Assembly: GCA_018398815.1 (NCBI GenBank)
Contig: CM031614.1
Span: 48,420,779 to 48,484,778, forward strand
Length of the DNA: 64,000 bases
Source: Conus ventricosus
Lineage: Eukaryota; Mollusca; Gastropoda; Neogastropoda; Conidae
Reading direction: 5' to 3'
Part shown: piece by piece, positions 24,996 through 35,989 of the stretch
Layout: each line of letters begins with the position of its first letter
Numbering within the stretch: position 1 is the first letter of the stretch
The notes under the pieces: generated by a model
Told to the model about the DNA's origin: nothing
Databases searched by the model: none
What the model saw: only the letters and a program-made list of their open reading frames with translations
Made by a program: the position numbers and the translations under genes

Positions 24996-25155
24996 AAGAG
25001 ACACAGGCCTGGGTACACAACTTACAACATGTACAGAGTGGAGAGGGAAAACATTTTCAGGGACACAGGCCTGGGTACCACTTACAATAGTACAGAGTGG
25101 AGAGGGAAAACATTTTCAGGGACACAGGCCTGGTACCAACTACAAGACTGTGGAA
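24996..25155 (+). repeat. ~60-bp tandem repeat at the contig end
   Basis: Three units containing GACACAGGCCTGGGTACACA, then TACAGAGTGGAGAGGGAAAA and CATTTTCAGG, running into the N gap. An assembly break inside a tandem repeat is expected. The first unit grows out of the LINE fragment. Confidence 0.85.
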
Positions 25156-26155
25156 NNNNNNNNNNNNNNNNNNNNNNNNNNNNNNNNNNNNNNNNNNNNN
25201 NNNNNNNNNNNNNNNNNNNNNNNNNNNNNNNNNNNNNNNNNNNNNNNNNNNNNNNNNNNNNNNNNNNNNNNNNNNNNNNNNNNNNNNNNNNNNNNNNNNN
25301 NNNNNNNNNNNNNNNNNNNNNNNNNNNNNNNNNNNNNNNNNNNNNNNNNNNNNNNNNNNNNNNNNNNNNNNNNNNNNNNNNNNNNNNNNNNNNNNNNNNN
25401 NNNNNNNNNNNNNNNNNNNNNNNNNNNNNNNNNNNNNNNNNNNNNNNNNNNNNNNNNNNNNNNNNNNNNNNNNNNNNNNNNNNNNNNNNNNNNNNNNNNN
25501 NNNNNNNNNNNNNNNNNNNNNNNNNNNNNNNNNNNNNNNNNNNNNNNNNNNNNNNNNNNNNNNNNNNNNNNNNNNNNNNNNNNNNNNNNNNNNNNNNNNN
25601 NNNNNNNNNNNNNNNNNNNNNNNNNNNNNNNNNNNNNNNNNNNNNNNNNNNNNNNNNNNNNNNNNNNNNNNNNNNNNNNNNNNNNNNNNNNNNNNNNNNN
25701 NNNNNNNNNNNNNNNNNNNNNNNNNNNNNNNNNNNNNNNNNNNNNNNNNNNNNNNNNNNNNNNNNNNNNNNNNNNNNNNNNNNNNNNNNNNNNNNNNNNN
25801 NNNNNNNNNNNNNNNNNNNNNNNNNNNNNNNNNNNNNNNNNNNNNNNNNNNNNNNNNNNNNNNNNNNNNNNNNNNNNNNNNNNNNNNNNNNNNNNNNNNN
25901 NNNNNNNNNNNNNNNNNNNNNNNNNNNNNNNNNNNNNNNNNNNNNNNNNNNNNNNNNNNNNNNNNNNNNNNNNNNNNNNNNNNNNNNNNNNNNNNNNNNN
26001 NNNNNNNNNNNNNNNNNNNNNNNNNNNNNNNNNNNNNNNNNNNNNNNNNNNNNNNNNNNNNNNNNNNNNNNNNNNNNNNNNNNNNNNNNNNNNNNNNNNN
26101 NNNNNNNNNNNNNNNNNNNNNNNNNNNNNNNNNNNNNNNNNNNNNNNNNNNNNNN
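25156..26155. other. Assembly gap, 1000 N, at the axis of the inverted duplication
   Basis: Exactly 1000 N. The base after the gap (26156) begins sequence that is the reverse complement of about 19590 going leftward, so the two contigs are joined head to head here. Confidence 0.99.
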
Positions 26156-26427
26156 CATTAGTCAAGACATTTTAAGGTGCATTAGGCATACATAACTGAA
26201 TAACTAAAAGTGTTGAAGTAAGCTCATGAAAATGCACACTTGGGTGCAATACTGTTTGCAAATACTATTTATCATAAGTTAGCTTTGCTGGTTTCAATGG
26301 AGGATGACTGGAGGTGGTAATCGAAGAGACAGCAAAAATGAGGTTACTGTTCTGGCACAGCAAAGAAATAGAACAAAGTAGTTAAAAGTTCTGTAACTTA
26401 TTTGTTTTAGTCATTTAGCTATCAAGT

Positions 26428-26561
26428 AACAGTAATTTAATTTAGCTCTCTAAAGTTTGCTGGTTCTTTTTCAAGCACATGTATGCATTACAGGCACGTG
26501 TAAGGATACATATATGAGACGGAAGCAAGGATACTTTTATTTGATATCAGAACTTCTAACC
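26428..26561 (+). repeat. 134-bp direct repeat flanking an insertion, left copy
   Basis: From CAGTAATTTAATTTAGCTCT to GATATCAGAACTTCTAACCG. The same 134 bases recur at 28067-28200. The other arm has a single, uninterrupted version (about 19195-19340). Confidence 0.9.
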
Positions 26562-28066
26562 GCACTAGGGAAATCAGGGACAGAACCAGGCATGAGGTCC
26601 TGTGCCTCCGTGCCCCTGACTCTTATTTGGGCCCTCCTCATGCAATCGGCCACCATGCCCGACTCCTTTAGCAGAGAGGAGGGCTTAGCTGCCAATGGGC
26701 GAGATCCCAGGGCGAGTTCCGCTGCCGAAGGGCAGGGGGCTCTGACCTCCTGAGAGGATGACACAGCCTCCGGAACAAGGGAAGCCAGAAAAGCCACCGA
26801 GTCCTGGAAGGAATAAGAACCGGGTGACTGGTCCTCTTCCTCTGATTCGGAATCCCCCAGGTCGGATCCACAGACCGATGTGGTGGCCGCCCTTGGCGAA
26901 GCGGTGCGCGGCGAAAGCCCAGAGTGGCCTGGGATGGCTGATTCCCCAGACATTCCGGGAGAGGGATCAGTCCCCGGGTGGGCCGAGGGGGCCTGGGAGG
27001 GAGAGGCCTGCACTGGTGGAGGGCTGGGCATAAAACCCGGCCACCAGGGAAACCCCGGAGCAGGGGGCTGTGGAAAGCCCATGGTCGGGGGATATTGCCA
27101 TTGGGCCCATGGCGCCCAAGGCAAAGGGCCCTGACCCCATGATGGGGGGGGCTGAGAGTGTGGCTGCTGGCCCAACCCAGAAAGTGGGGGGCCTAATGCG
27201 CCGGTCCCCTGAGGGGTGCTCGGAAAAGAGGGCGAAACCCCGGTGGTCTGCCCAAAAGGAGAGGCAGACACACGAGGCGGGGCAAGGGAAACAACCAGGG
27301 CCGAACAAGATTCAAAGCCTTGAGCAGGAGTTGCTTCCCTTGGATCGCCTACCGAGAAAGAGGGGTAGGGTGACGAATAGTCTACCTCATTGCCCGGCGC
27401 CTCCGTAGAGGGCCCGTGCATCTTCGATTCTGCCATGGGAATCGAACTGTGCGCAGTAGAACCGCAGCTGAACTGGACACAGGATGCACTAACGGGTGCG
27501 ACAGAACCGCAGCTGAGTCGCTCACCGTTATGGGGCAAAGGGGCGGAATCGACAGAACCGCAGCTGAGCCGATCACCGCCACAAAATGTGGGTTGCGAGA
27601 AAGCGCTCGCTGTCACAACAACAGAACCGCAGCTGAGTTGAAGTGAACCCTTGGGAGAAAGTGACGCTGAAGGGAGAGGAGGTTTTGGTGGGGCTATAGA
27701 CCAGGAGCCTGAGCCTGCCGGCGAGATGCGGGAATCGAAAGACGAAACCTTCTTAATTCTCGCCTTACCACCCAATCGCTTCACGTACGTTTCTCCCTTA
27801 AGTGAAAACATAAGCAAGGACACCAACGAACAGCAACAACAATCGATCGATTGCAAGAAAAGTCAAAAAATACTTAGCTGCCCGTGTATACGCGGCTTAA
27901 CAGGAAAATGGCTGCCGAGAAAAGAGGATGGATCTGAGCATGCGCAAGGCACGAGGCCCTTTCAGGGGTTTTGTTGTCCGTACGGACTTTATTGTATACG
28001 AGGCAGGGATAGCAAATTGCTGCCGCTTACTGCATTAGTGAGCCACGGTATAGTATGTGTAATTAA
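26562..28066 (-). mobile_element. Retroelement 5' fragment with Gag-like ORF
   Basis: A 1505-bp insertion present only in this arm. On minus it has about 210 bp of 5' leader, then a Ser/Pro/Gly-rich ORF from ATG 27856 that stays open for 439 codons and ends only in the duplicated flank (26537). The composition (PSP, WAPWAQWQYPPTMG, a DSESEEED acidic patch, VAFLAS) resembles Gag-like ORF1 proteins of DIRS-type retrotransposons. I assign that only tentatively. No polymerase, recombinase or terminal repeat is present, so it is a 5' piece of a longer element. Four copies of a CTCAGCTGCGGTTCTG sequence encode repeated LSCGS peptides. Confidence 0.55.
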
Positions 28067-28200
28067 ACAGTAATTTAATTTAGCTCTCTAAAGTTTGCTG
28101 GTTCTTTTTCAAGCACATGTATGCATTACAGGCACGTGTAAGGATACATATATGAGACGGAAGCAAGGATACTTTTATTTGATATCAGAACTTCTAACCG
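28067..28200 (+). repeat. 134-bp direct repeat flanking an insertion, right copy
   Basis: Second copy of 26428-26561, followed directly by sequence collinear with the left arm (GATTTCATGTCC onward). Confidence 0.9.
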
Positions 28201-28317
28201 GATTTCATGTCCTGTGGCACCTAAACATTCCATCTCAAATTACTGTATAACGATAATCATGCATAGTGATCAATCAAGAGACCATGGTTAAGAACTTAGA
28301 TATGTCAAGTGATTTAC

Positions 28318-28460
28318 CTCATACAGTGTATTGATGTCCAGCGGGTCACGTGAGAACACAGTGCCATTCAATGCATCTTTCGGATGCTGTGATTTGGATG
28401 CTGTGCGGTTGTTGTTGCTCAACATTACACTGGTTCCATGGTTGTCATGAAAAGCAAAAC
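28318..28460 (-). CDS. NHR domain exon 1, right copy (intact)
   Basis: On minus, a 143-bp exon lies between an acceptor ending GACAGGTAG and a donor GAG/GTAAAT. It reads FAFHDNHGTSVMLSNNNRTA, then SKSQHPKDALNGTVFSRDP and LDINTLYE, the N-terminal third of a Neuralized homology repeat. The ACAG two bases earlier would put a stop in frame, so the later AG is preferred as acceptor. It ends in phase 0. The left-arm copy is 18963-19089. The exons that should follow (VQIDKL..., HAKYRV...) lie beyond this contig's start at 26156. Confidence 0.75.
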
Positions 28461-28969
28461 CTACCTGTCAAACAGAAAACATGCATGCAAATCAGGTAAC
28501 TGGAAAACAATGAAGAGCAATATCCTCAGGTGCACAAATGATGTTTGTCACATAGATAATGATTATCAGGGAATACTCTCCTTATAATCTGGGGAAATCA
28601 TTGTTTTGCTCACAGGATATATAACTCTTTAAATCACTTATGAAATATTTAACATCCCCTGAAAATTTGGCTCACATCTGAAATGCTTATTTCCTTACAG
28701 ATTTATTCACACTTATCTTGACATTTGGTATCACAAATGTTGCAAGAATTCAAGATTTTTTATAAGCAAGTTTACGTAAATAAAATTACACCTGTAGACA
28801 GAATCCTTTACTGGTAAGAAAGGGGATGTTTTCAATGATAGCTTTTGATTTTCAACGTATCACTCTGCACTCGAGACAAGTCTCCTGTTCTGAGAGTACA
28901 TTGATATTGACTGTAGACTATGCTGTCTCTTATTAATGCCTGACAGAATGTTGCTATCATATGAAAGAG

Positions 28970-29111
28970 GATGTTGCTATCATATGAAAGAGGCAGCACT
29001 TGGAAATTTGTTAAACAATAATAAAGGATGATTCAATGAATGTCAGAAACCTACACCAACAACAAAAGAAATGAAGCAACAACAAAAAAGGGAAAAAAAA
29101 AGGGGGGGGGG

Positions 29112-29169
<58 letters not shown>

Positions 29170-29276
29170 AGAGACAGACAGACAGAGAGAAAGAGTGAGA
29201 GAGAGAGAGAGAGAGAGAGAATTCAGTCTTTGCTTCAGTTTCAAAGGATCAGTTTAAGTACAAACAAGTCGGAAGC

Positions 29277-29334
<58 letters not shown>

Positions 29335-29345
29335 ACACACAAGAA
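28970..29345 (-). repeat. (GA)n and (AC)n microsatellites, right arm
   Basis: (GA)n at 29114-29221 with GACA interruptions and (AC)n at 29280-29340. They pair with 18117-18339 inverted. A 21-bp tandem duplication lies just before, at about 28950-28995; the left arm has one unit. Confidence 0.9.
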
Positions 29346-29428
29346 AAGAGAAATGATTAGTATCTATTTCAGTTTTAAAGAATCACTTGTTTTATTCTGC
29401 TGGAATCAGGAGTTTTCTTGAAGGTCTT

Positions 29429-29497
29429 AACGTGGTGACAGCCCTGATGTGGCCCTCTGCGGTCGGCTGGGCTATAAGCAACATTATCTTATCTTAT
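29429..29497 (+). mobile_element. 69-bp tail-only LINE insertion
   Basis: A 69-bp copy of only the 3' tail of the LINE at 7787-13673, ending in TTATCTTATCTTAT. It is flanked by perfect 12-bp direct repeats CTTGAAGGTCTT (29417-29428 and 29498-29509). The left arm keeps the empty site, with one copy of this 12-mer in reverse complement at 18032-18043. This is an extreme 5'-truncated target-primed insertion. Confidence 0.92.
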
Positions 29498-30335
29498 CTT
29501 GAAGGTCTTCTTGGAGACTGAGATAATCACTCAGTTTGTAAGGTTTTGACAAATGTTTAACACACATAAATAGACACACATGAATCCTTTCGGACCACAA
29601 GAAACAGCACTATGAATGAGAACAGAACACCTGGCAAGGCGGTCCAACTTGACCACAGCCTTGAAAGAAAGGATGGCCAAAAAAAGCCTAAAAAATTAGT
29701 AAAACCCCACACACATAACCTTTGTGGGATGAGAAAGCAGTCACCCAGGTAGGGGGCCACCTCTCTGAACGTTGTATTGTTCTGTATAAAGAGAGACCAA
29801 GCACCACCCTGTGATGAGTGCAGAAGGAACAAAGGAGCCTGACCTAAAGAGTGCCTGTACCAAGAAAGGCTCCCTCCCTGTCAAAGCAGAATGGGGGTAC
29901 ACCTGAATGGGGGGTTGCTGGCATCTCCCAAATGGCACTGGCCATGGTTGGGGAGACCAGCTCCAAGGGTCTCTGCATTCAGTGAAAGGACCTTGAAAAA
30001 CACAGAGGGAGCCCAGCAGAGAGGAGCCCTGAGGAGCTGAATGGTTGATCATGTGAATGCACCAATGACTCAAGGAGTGAAATGACAGATAAAGAGAGCC
30101 TCTGATTCTGGAGCCACAGAGGGAAACATGGAAATTGCATCCTCCTGAAAGACTGGAGATAAAGAAAAAGTCTTGAGCAAACAATGGCAGAAGGATCTCT
30201 GAGTGAGTCCAGGTGAGGGCCCAGGACTTTGGGGGGGCCAGCCTTGAGGCAGCAGTAGGGGAATGAAGGCATGATGGGCCCCAAAGTGATTTAGCCTCCA
30301 AGGGGGTGAATGGGTCGCCAGATGTGGGTACGAGA

Positions 30336-32977
30336 TGGAGGCAGACCAGTGCCCCTGAAAGACAGATCAGTGTCCCTGAAATAAGGCAGATCAGTGCCCC
30401 TGAAAGGCAGATCAGTGCCCCTGAAATAAGGCAGATCAGTGCCCCTGAAATAAGGCAGATCAGTGTCCCTGAAATAAGGCAGATCAGTGCCCCTGAAATA
30501 AGGCAGATCAGTGCCCCTGAAAGGTAGATCAGTGTCCCTGAAATAAGGCAGATCAGTGCTCCTGAAATAAGGCAGATCAGTGCCCCTGAAATGAGGCAGA
30601 TCAGTGCCCCTGAAATAAGGCAGATCAGTGCCCCTGAAAGGTAGATCAGTGTCCCTGAAATAAGGCAGATCAGTGCTCCTGAAATAAGGCAGATCAGTGC
30701 CCCTGAAATAAGGCAGATCAGTGCCCCTGAAATAAGGCAGACCATTGCCCCTGAAATAAGGCAGATCAGTGCCCCTGAAAGGTAGATAAGTGTCCCTGAA
30801 ATAAGGCAGATCAGTGCCCCTAAAAGGCAGATCAGTGCTCCTGAAATAAGGTAGATCAGTGTCCCTGAAATAAGGCAGATCAGTGCTCCTGAAAGGCAGA
30901 TCAGTGCCCCTGAAAGGCAGATCAGTGCCCCTGAAATAAGGCAGATCAGTGCTCCTGAAAGGTAGATCAGTGCACCTGAAATAAGGCAGATCAGCGCCCC
31001 TGAAATAAGGCATATCAGCGCCCCCAAAAGGTAGATCAGTGTCCTTGAAATAAGGCAGATCAGTGCTCCTGAAAGGCAGATCAGTGCCCCTGAAATAAGG
31101 CAGATCAGTGCTCCTGAAAGGTAGATCAGTGCTCCTGAAATAAGGCAAATCAGTGCCCCTGAAATAAGGCATATCAGCGCCCCTGAAATAAGGCAAATCA
31201 GTGCTCCTGATATAAGGCATATCAGCTCCCCCAAAAGGTAGATCAGTGTCCCTGAAATAAGGCAGATCAGTGCTCCTGAAAGGTAGATCAGTGACCCTGA
31301 AATAAGGCAGATCAGTGCCCCTGAAAGGCAGACCAGTGCTCCTGAAAGACAGATCAGTGCCCCTGAAATAAGGCAGATCAGTGCTCCTGAAAGGCAGATC
31401 AGTGCCCCTGAAATAAGGCAGATCAGTGCCCCTGAAATAAGGCAGATCAGCGCCCCTGAAATAAGGCATATCAGCGCCCCCAAAAGGTAGATCAGTGTCC
31501 CTGAAATTAGGCAGATCAGTGCTCCCGAAATAAGGCAGATCAGTGCCCCCGAAATACGCAGATCAGTGTCCCTGAAATAAGGCAGATCAGTGCCCCTGAA
31601 ACGTAGATCAGTGCTCCTGAAATAGGCAGATCAGTGCTCCTGAAAGGTAATCAGTGCTCCTGAAATAAGGCAGATCAGTGCCCCTAAAAGGCAGATTCAG
31701 TGCCCCTGAAATAAGGCAGATCAGTGCTCCTGAAAGGCAGATCAGTGCCCTAAAAGGCAGATCAGTGCCCCTGAAATAAGGCAGATCAGTGTCCCTGAAA
31801 GGTAGATCAGTGCTCCTGAAATAAGGCAGATCAGTGCCCCTGAAATAAGGCAGATCAGTGCCCCTAAAAGGCAGATCAGTGCCCCTGAAATAAGGCAGAT
31901 CAGTGTCCCTGAAAGGTAGATCAGTGCTCCTGAAATAAGGCAGATCAGTGCCCCTGAAATAAGGCAGATCAGTGCTCCTGAAAGGTAGATCAGTGACCCT
32001 GAAATAAGGCAGATCAGTGCTCCTGAAAGGCAGATCAGTGTCCCTGAAATAAGGCAGATCAGTGCTCTGAAAGGTAGATCAGTGCTCCTGAAATAAGGCA
32101 GATCAGTGCCCCTAAAAGGCAGATCAGTGCCCCTGAAATAAGGCAGATCAGTGTCCCTGAAATAAGGTAGATCCGTGACCCTGAATATGGTAGATCAGTG
32201 CCCCTGAAATAAGGTAGATCCATGACCCTGAAAGGCAGTTCAGTGCCCCTGAAATAAGGCAGATCCGTGACCCTGAAAGGCAGATCAGTGACCCTGAAAG
32301 GCAGATCAGTGCCCCTGAAAGATGGTAGATCAGTGCCCCTGAAATAAGGCAGATCAGTGTCCCTGAAAGGTAGATCAGTGCTCCTGAAATAAAGGCAGAT
32401 CAGTGCCCCTGAAATAAGGCAGATCAGTGCTCCTGAAAGGTAGATCAGTGACCCTGAAATAGGGCAGATCAGTGCTCCTGAAAGGCAGATCAGTGTCCCT
32501 GAAATAAGGCAGATCAGTGCTCCTGAAAGGTAGATCAGTGCTCCTGAAATAAGGCAGATCAGTGCCCCTAAAAGGCAGATCAGTGCCCCTGAAATAAGGC
32601 AGATCAGTGTCCCTGAAATAAGGTAGATCCGTGACCCTGAAATATGGTAGATCAGTGCCCCTGAAATAAGTAGATCCGTGACCCTGAAAGGCAGTTCAGT
32701 GCCTGAAATAAGGCAGATCCGTGACCCTGAAAGGCAGATCAGTGACCCTGAAAGGCAGATCAGTGCCCCTGAAATATGGTAGATCAGTGCCCCTGAAATA
32801 AGGTAGATCCGTGACCCTGAAAGGCAGATCAGTGCCCCTGAAATAAGGCAGATCAGTGCCCCTGAAATAAGGTAGATCAGTGCCCCTGAAAGGCAGATCC
32901 CTGACCCTGAAAGGCAGATCAGTGACCCTGAAAACCAGATCAGTGACCCTGAAAACCAGATCAGTGATCCTGAGATA
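30336..32977 (-). repeat. Expanded minisatellite, over 100 units of 21-25 bp
   Basis: Units AGGCAGATCAGTGCCCCTGA with or without AATAA. Variant units (GTAGATC, GTGTCC, GTGCTC, GTGACC) are interspersed, and higher-order blocks repeat, for example 32040-32160 against 32500-32640. The left arm has about 13 units (16900-17222). Long ORFs across it (a 580-codon one on minus) follow from stop-free repeat units and are not genes. Confidence 0.95.
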
Positions 32978-33360
32978 AGGTGCAAAACCTGTTCTGCCGA
33001 AGCTTTGGGGTTCTGGAGTAGGACCCACTGCCAGTAACAGGGATGAAGACCAAGCAATCCCCAAGCAGGAAATCCAACTTCAGGAGACCAAGAGCATAGG
33101 GAGTCTGGATGACTAGGTTCCCATCACCTCGCTCCAGACTGGAGGGGACCACACCAGACAGACAGTGGGTTGAATGGCAGGGGGGTACCCTGGTCAGGGA
33201 GGTACAGACCCATCAAAGTGGCGAGGGACTGAGAGACGGTGCCACCCACTGGAGAGACTGGAACTTCGTGTCGAGTGTGGTGGTTCACTGTGTGGGGGTG
33301 CACAAGGGTTTACTGCTGGGTGGTTGAAGTGAAGGCCACACAGACTCCTGATGTACTACC

Positions 33361-33374
33361 ATGTGAATCCAATA

Positions 33375-33429
<55 letters not shown>

Positions 33430-33431
33430 TC

Positions 33432-33495
<64 letters not shown>
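33361..33495 (+). repeat. (TG)n microsatellite
   Basis: Long TG repeat, paired with (AC)n at 16443-16497 in the other arm but much longer here. A poly-C run follows at 33714-33740. Confidence 0.95.
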
Positions 33496-33497
<2 letters not shown>

Positions 33498-33767
33498 ATG
33501 AATAGTTGCTGTGTGCCACAACTTGACAATGAAACGTTCTCAGAAAAACAAATACAAAGGTGTTCAAGATTATTTCAAAATTATGATGCTTCCTTGATTT
33601 GCAGCCTACAGAAAAGAAATAAATCAAGTCATAGTATAAAAAAAAAATCAATTAAAAAAACAGCCATTACTATCTGATGCCGCATAAATTTTGACCGTCT
33701 CACACTCACCTCACCCCCCCCCCCCCCCCCCCCCCCCCCCAAAAAGTGCATACTAAATGTTAAATAC

Positions 33768-34963
33768 CTTGTTTGTGCTTTGATGCTGGCTGGCATAATT
33801 TTGATTTCCCCCGCTTCATGAGCTCTTGCTTAATCTGTTCATAGCTGTTGGATTCTGGAAGAATTGAAAGGTAGTGACAATCGAGCATCCTCAGGCAGAC
33901 TTGTGTCAAAGCTGAGGTCATCCTACACACTTATTCCATCTGCAATGACATCGTGGTGGCCAGCCATGATTCTTTAACTCCATGAACACGTTTTCACCAC
34001 CGTTTGTGTGTTGTCAGCTTCGTCCGCCTCTGATAACAAAACAGTTCTTTCCCTCCTTCACAGCCTCTCGCACATTACAGCGACAGTCACCACTTGCTCT
34101 TTCATTTTTGATGCGGCTCTCCCCTTCAACCATGGCATCAAGCTGATCAAACATCCTTTATCAATCTCTGCAATGGTTGCTTCAGCGTACTTTTCTCTAC
34201 GTCATGAAGGATGCTTGTCCCAGTCGTATGATGGACCTTGTGCAACTCACTCTTCCTCTCCCCCTTCACTTAGTTTGGCTGTCAGTCGACCTAGCAGTGT
34301 GCATTTGTCTCCTCAATTTTCTCATCCCATGTCCTACACCTCTGGGCATTTCCTGTGCTTAGAGACGCACACACTAAGCAGTATGCATGCTCCATGAGTC
34401 TTGGACAGAAAAGTTTTGGGTTCCTCCTCTGGATGGCTGGAACAGGCCCCCCCCGGGGAGGAATGATTAGCAAGCCAGTTTCTCTGCGGTCAGATTGACA
34501 GGTCTTCTACATGTGGTGTTTTTGAGACTGTCAGCTTCCCATAACCTTTCTACATGACTGACAAGAAGCATGTCCTTTGGCACATCCAGACACATGACGT
34601 TGCTTCCACATCCCACGCCACACACAACAATTTGTGCTGTTTGCTGAGGATTCTGTCTTCCTCCAGAATCAGTCCATGGCCAGGTCTGTGGGAAATTCAC
34701 CGGGCCACATCTTCAGGCTTTAGACTGCCGATCAGCTGAGGTGACATGACATCTCGACACAGAGGACAGCGAACATCATCCGTGAGCATTTCATAATGTT
34801 CACCAGCACAAAACGGCACAGCAGATGTCCACATGGCAACACTTGGGCACTGTAAAACATGCTCACAGCACACACTGCATTTCAGAGTCCTTGGCTCTGT
34901 ACCCTCACTGTCAGCCACTGCAGATTGCCATTTCACTTGTGTGGCGCAAGGTAAGTCTGCAAT
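33768..34963 (-). CDS. TRIM-like RING/B-box/coiled-coil exon (right copy)
   Basis: Inverted counterpart of 15030-16180. The acceptor is TTTCTTGCAG before ATTGCAGAC and the donor is ACAAG/GTATTT. The RING part reads LKCSVCCEHVLQCPSV, then LPCGHLLCRF after a frame change, and TDDVRCPLCRDV. A second Cys-rich block and a B-box-like stretch (FCP...CLVCAS) follow near 34350-34440, then a coiled-coil-prone segment. Inferred E3 ubiquitin ligase N-terminus. Frame breaks here fall at different points from those in the left copy, so comparing the two recovers the domain order. In this arm the acceptor is directly preceded by the sequence that in the left arm lies 7.6 kb upstream. Confidence 0.7.
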
Positions 34964-35805
34964 CTGCAAGAAACCAACATTTGCAGCACATCATTTGCTG
35001 AACAGATCCCCGAACTTTAATTTACAAAAGGCAGTTAACATAACTGCCAATCATGTGCAAGAACTCATGCAAACAAAACAGACCTGGACCAAAAAGTTTA
35101 ATTTTTGTTTTTCCTGTAGCTTTTTTTCTTCTTTTTTTGTTTGTTTTGTTTTGTATTTGCTTTGAATGCAGGTGATAGTTCCTAGTTGCAAAGGCGACAA
35201 CTGACAATTGTTTTTAAATTCCAATCTTGAAAGTGACCATTTTGTGCTGTCAGGGAGCAAGTGTAATCTGGTTAAATGACCTTAAAACTGATCTGAATGT
35301 GACCATAAATCATGATATTTGTAATAAGCTGCTTTACATTCATACAAATAGTGTGGATTGTGAGAACTTGTTTTAATTTTATTAATAATTCTATTCAAAG
35401 AAACAAGCACAAGTCTAACCTTATTCTTTTCAGTTTTAACTATTGTCTGTCCTTTCTCTTTATTAGTAAATAAGTAGTAAACATGTATCTCAGATACTGC
35501 AACATCAGCATCAGTAAGAATAAGACAGACAGGGCTTGTTTTCACACGTAAAAACACAAAGACGACAGTCAAATCAACCTATTAATTCCTAACAAAGTTA
35601 TAGTTTAGATTAAATCAAGTTTGTACACTTACCCACGAAACAAATAAACAAGTTTACACACACACACACACACACACCACACACACACACATCACACACA
35701 CACACTCCACACACAGAGTCTCCCACTGTGTGCCCCCCCCCCCTTACCACAGACAGGCGAGCCCCCACCCACACACATGCTCACACAGTCCTGTAACACC
35801 CACAG

Positions 35806-35870
35806 ATAAGAAAAAATAATGTTGCTTATAGCCCAGCCGACCGCAAAGGGCCACATCAGGGCTGTCACCT
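35806..35870 (-). mobile_element. LINE tail fragment, minus strand
   Basis: Reverse complement of the LINE 3' tail (GATAAG...TTGCTTATAGCCCAGCCGACC). It lies about 50 bp from an opposite-strand copy, forming an inverted pair. Confidence 0.85.
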
Positions 35871-35922
35871 ACAGATGTATACATACATTCACATACACTG
35901 TATGAAAGATACGCTCACAAAC

Positions 35923-35985
35923 ACTGCCCTGATATTGCCCTTAGCGGTCGCTGGCTATAAGCAACATTATCTTATCTTATCTTAA
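35923..35985 (+). mobile_element. LINE tail fragment, plus strand
   Basis: CTGCCCTGATATTGCCC...GGCTATAAGCAACATTATCT followed by TTATC repeats. Shorter and more diverged than the tail at 13607. Confidence 0.8.
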
Positions 35986-35989
35986 CTCT

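Noticed and set aside
29741..31483. 580-codon minus-strand ORF and a 392-codon one in another frame
   Set aside because: Both run through the 21-25 bp minisatellite, whose units happen to lack stops; the translation is a monotonous repeat and the left arm does not keep it.
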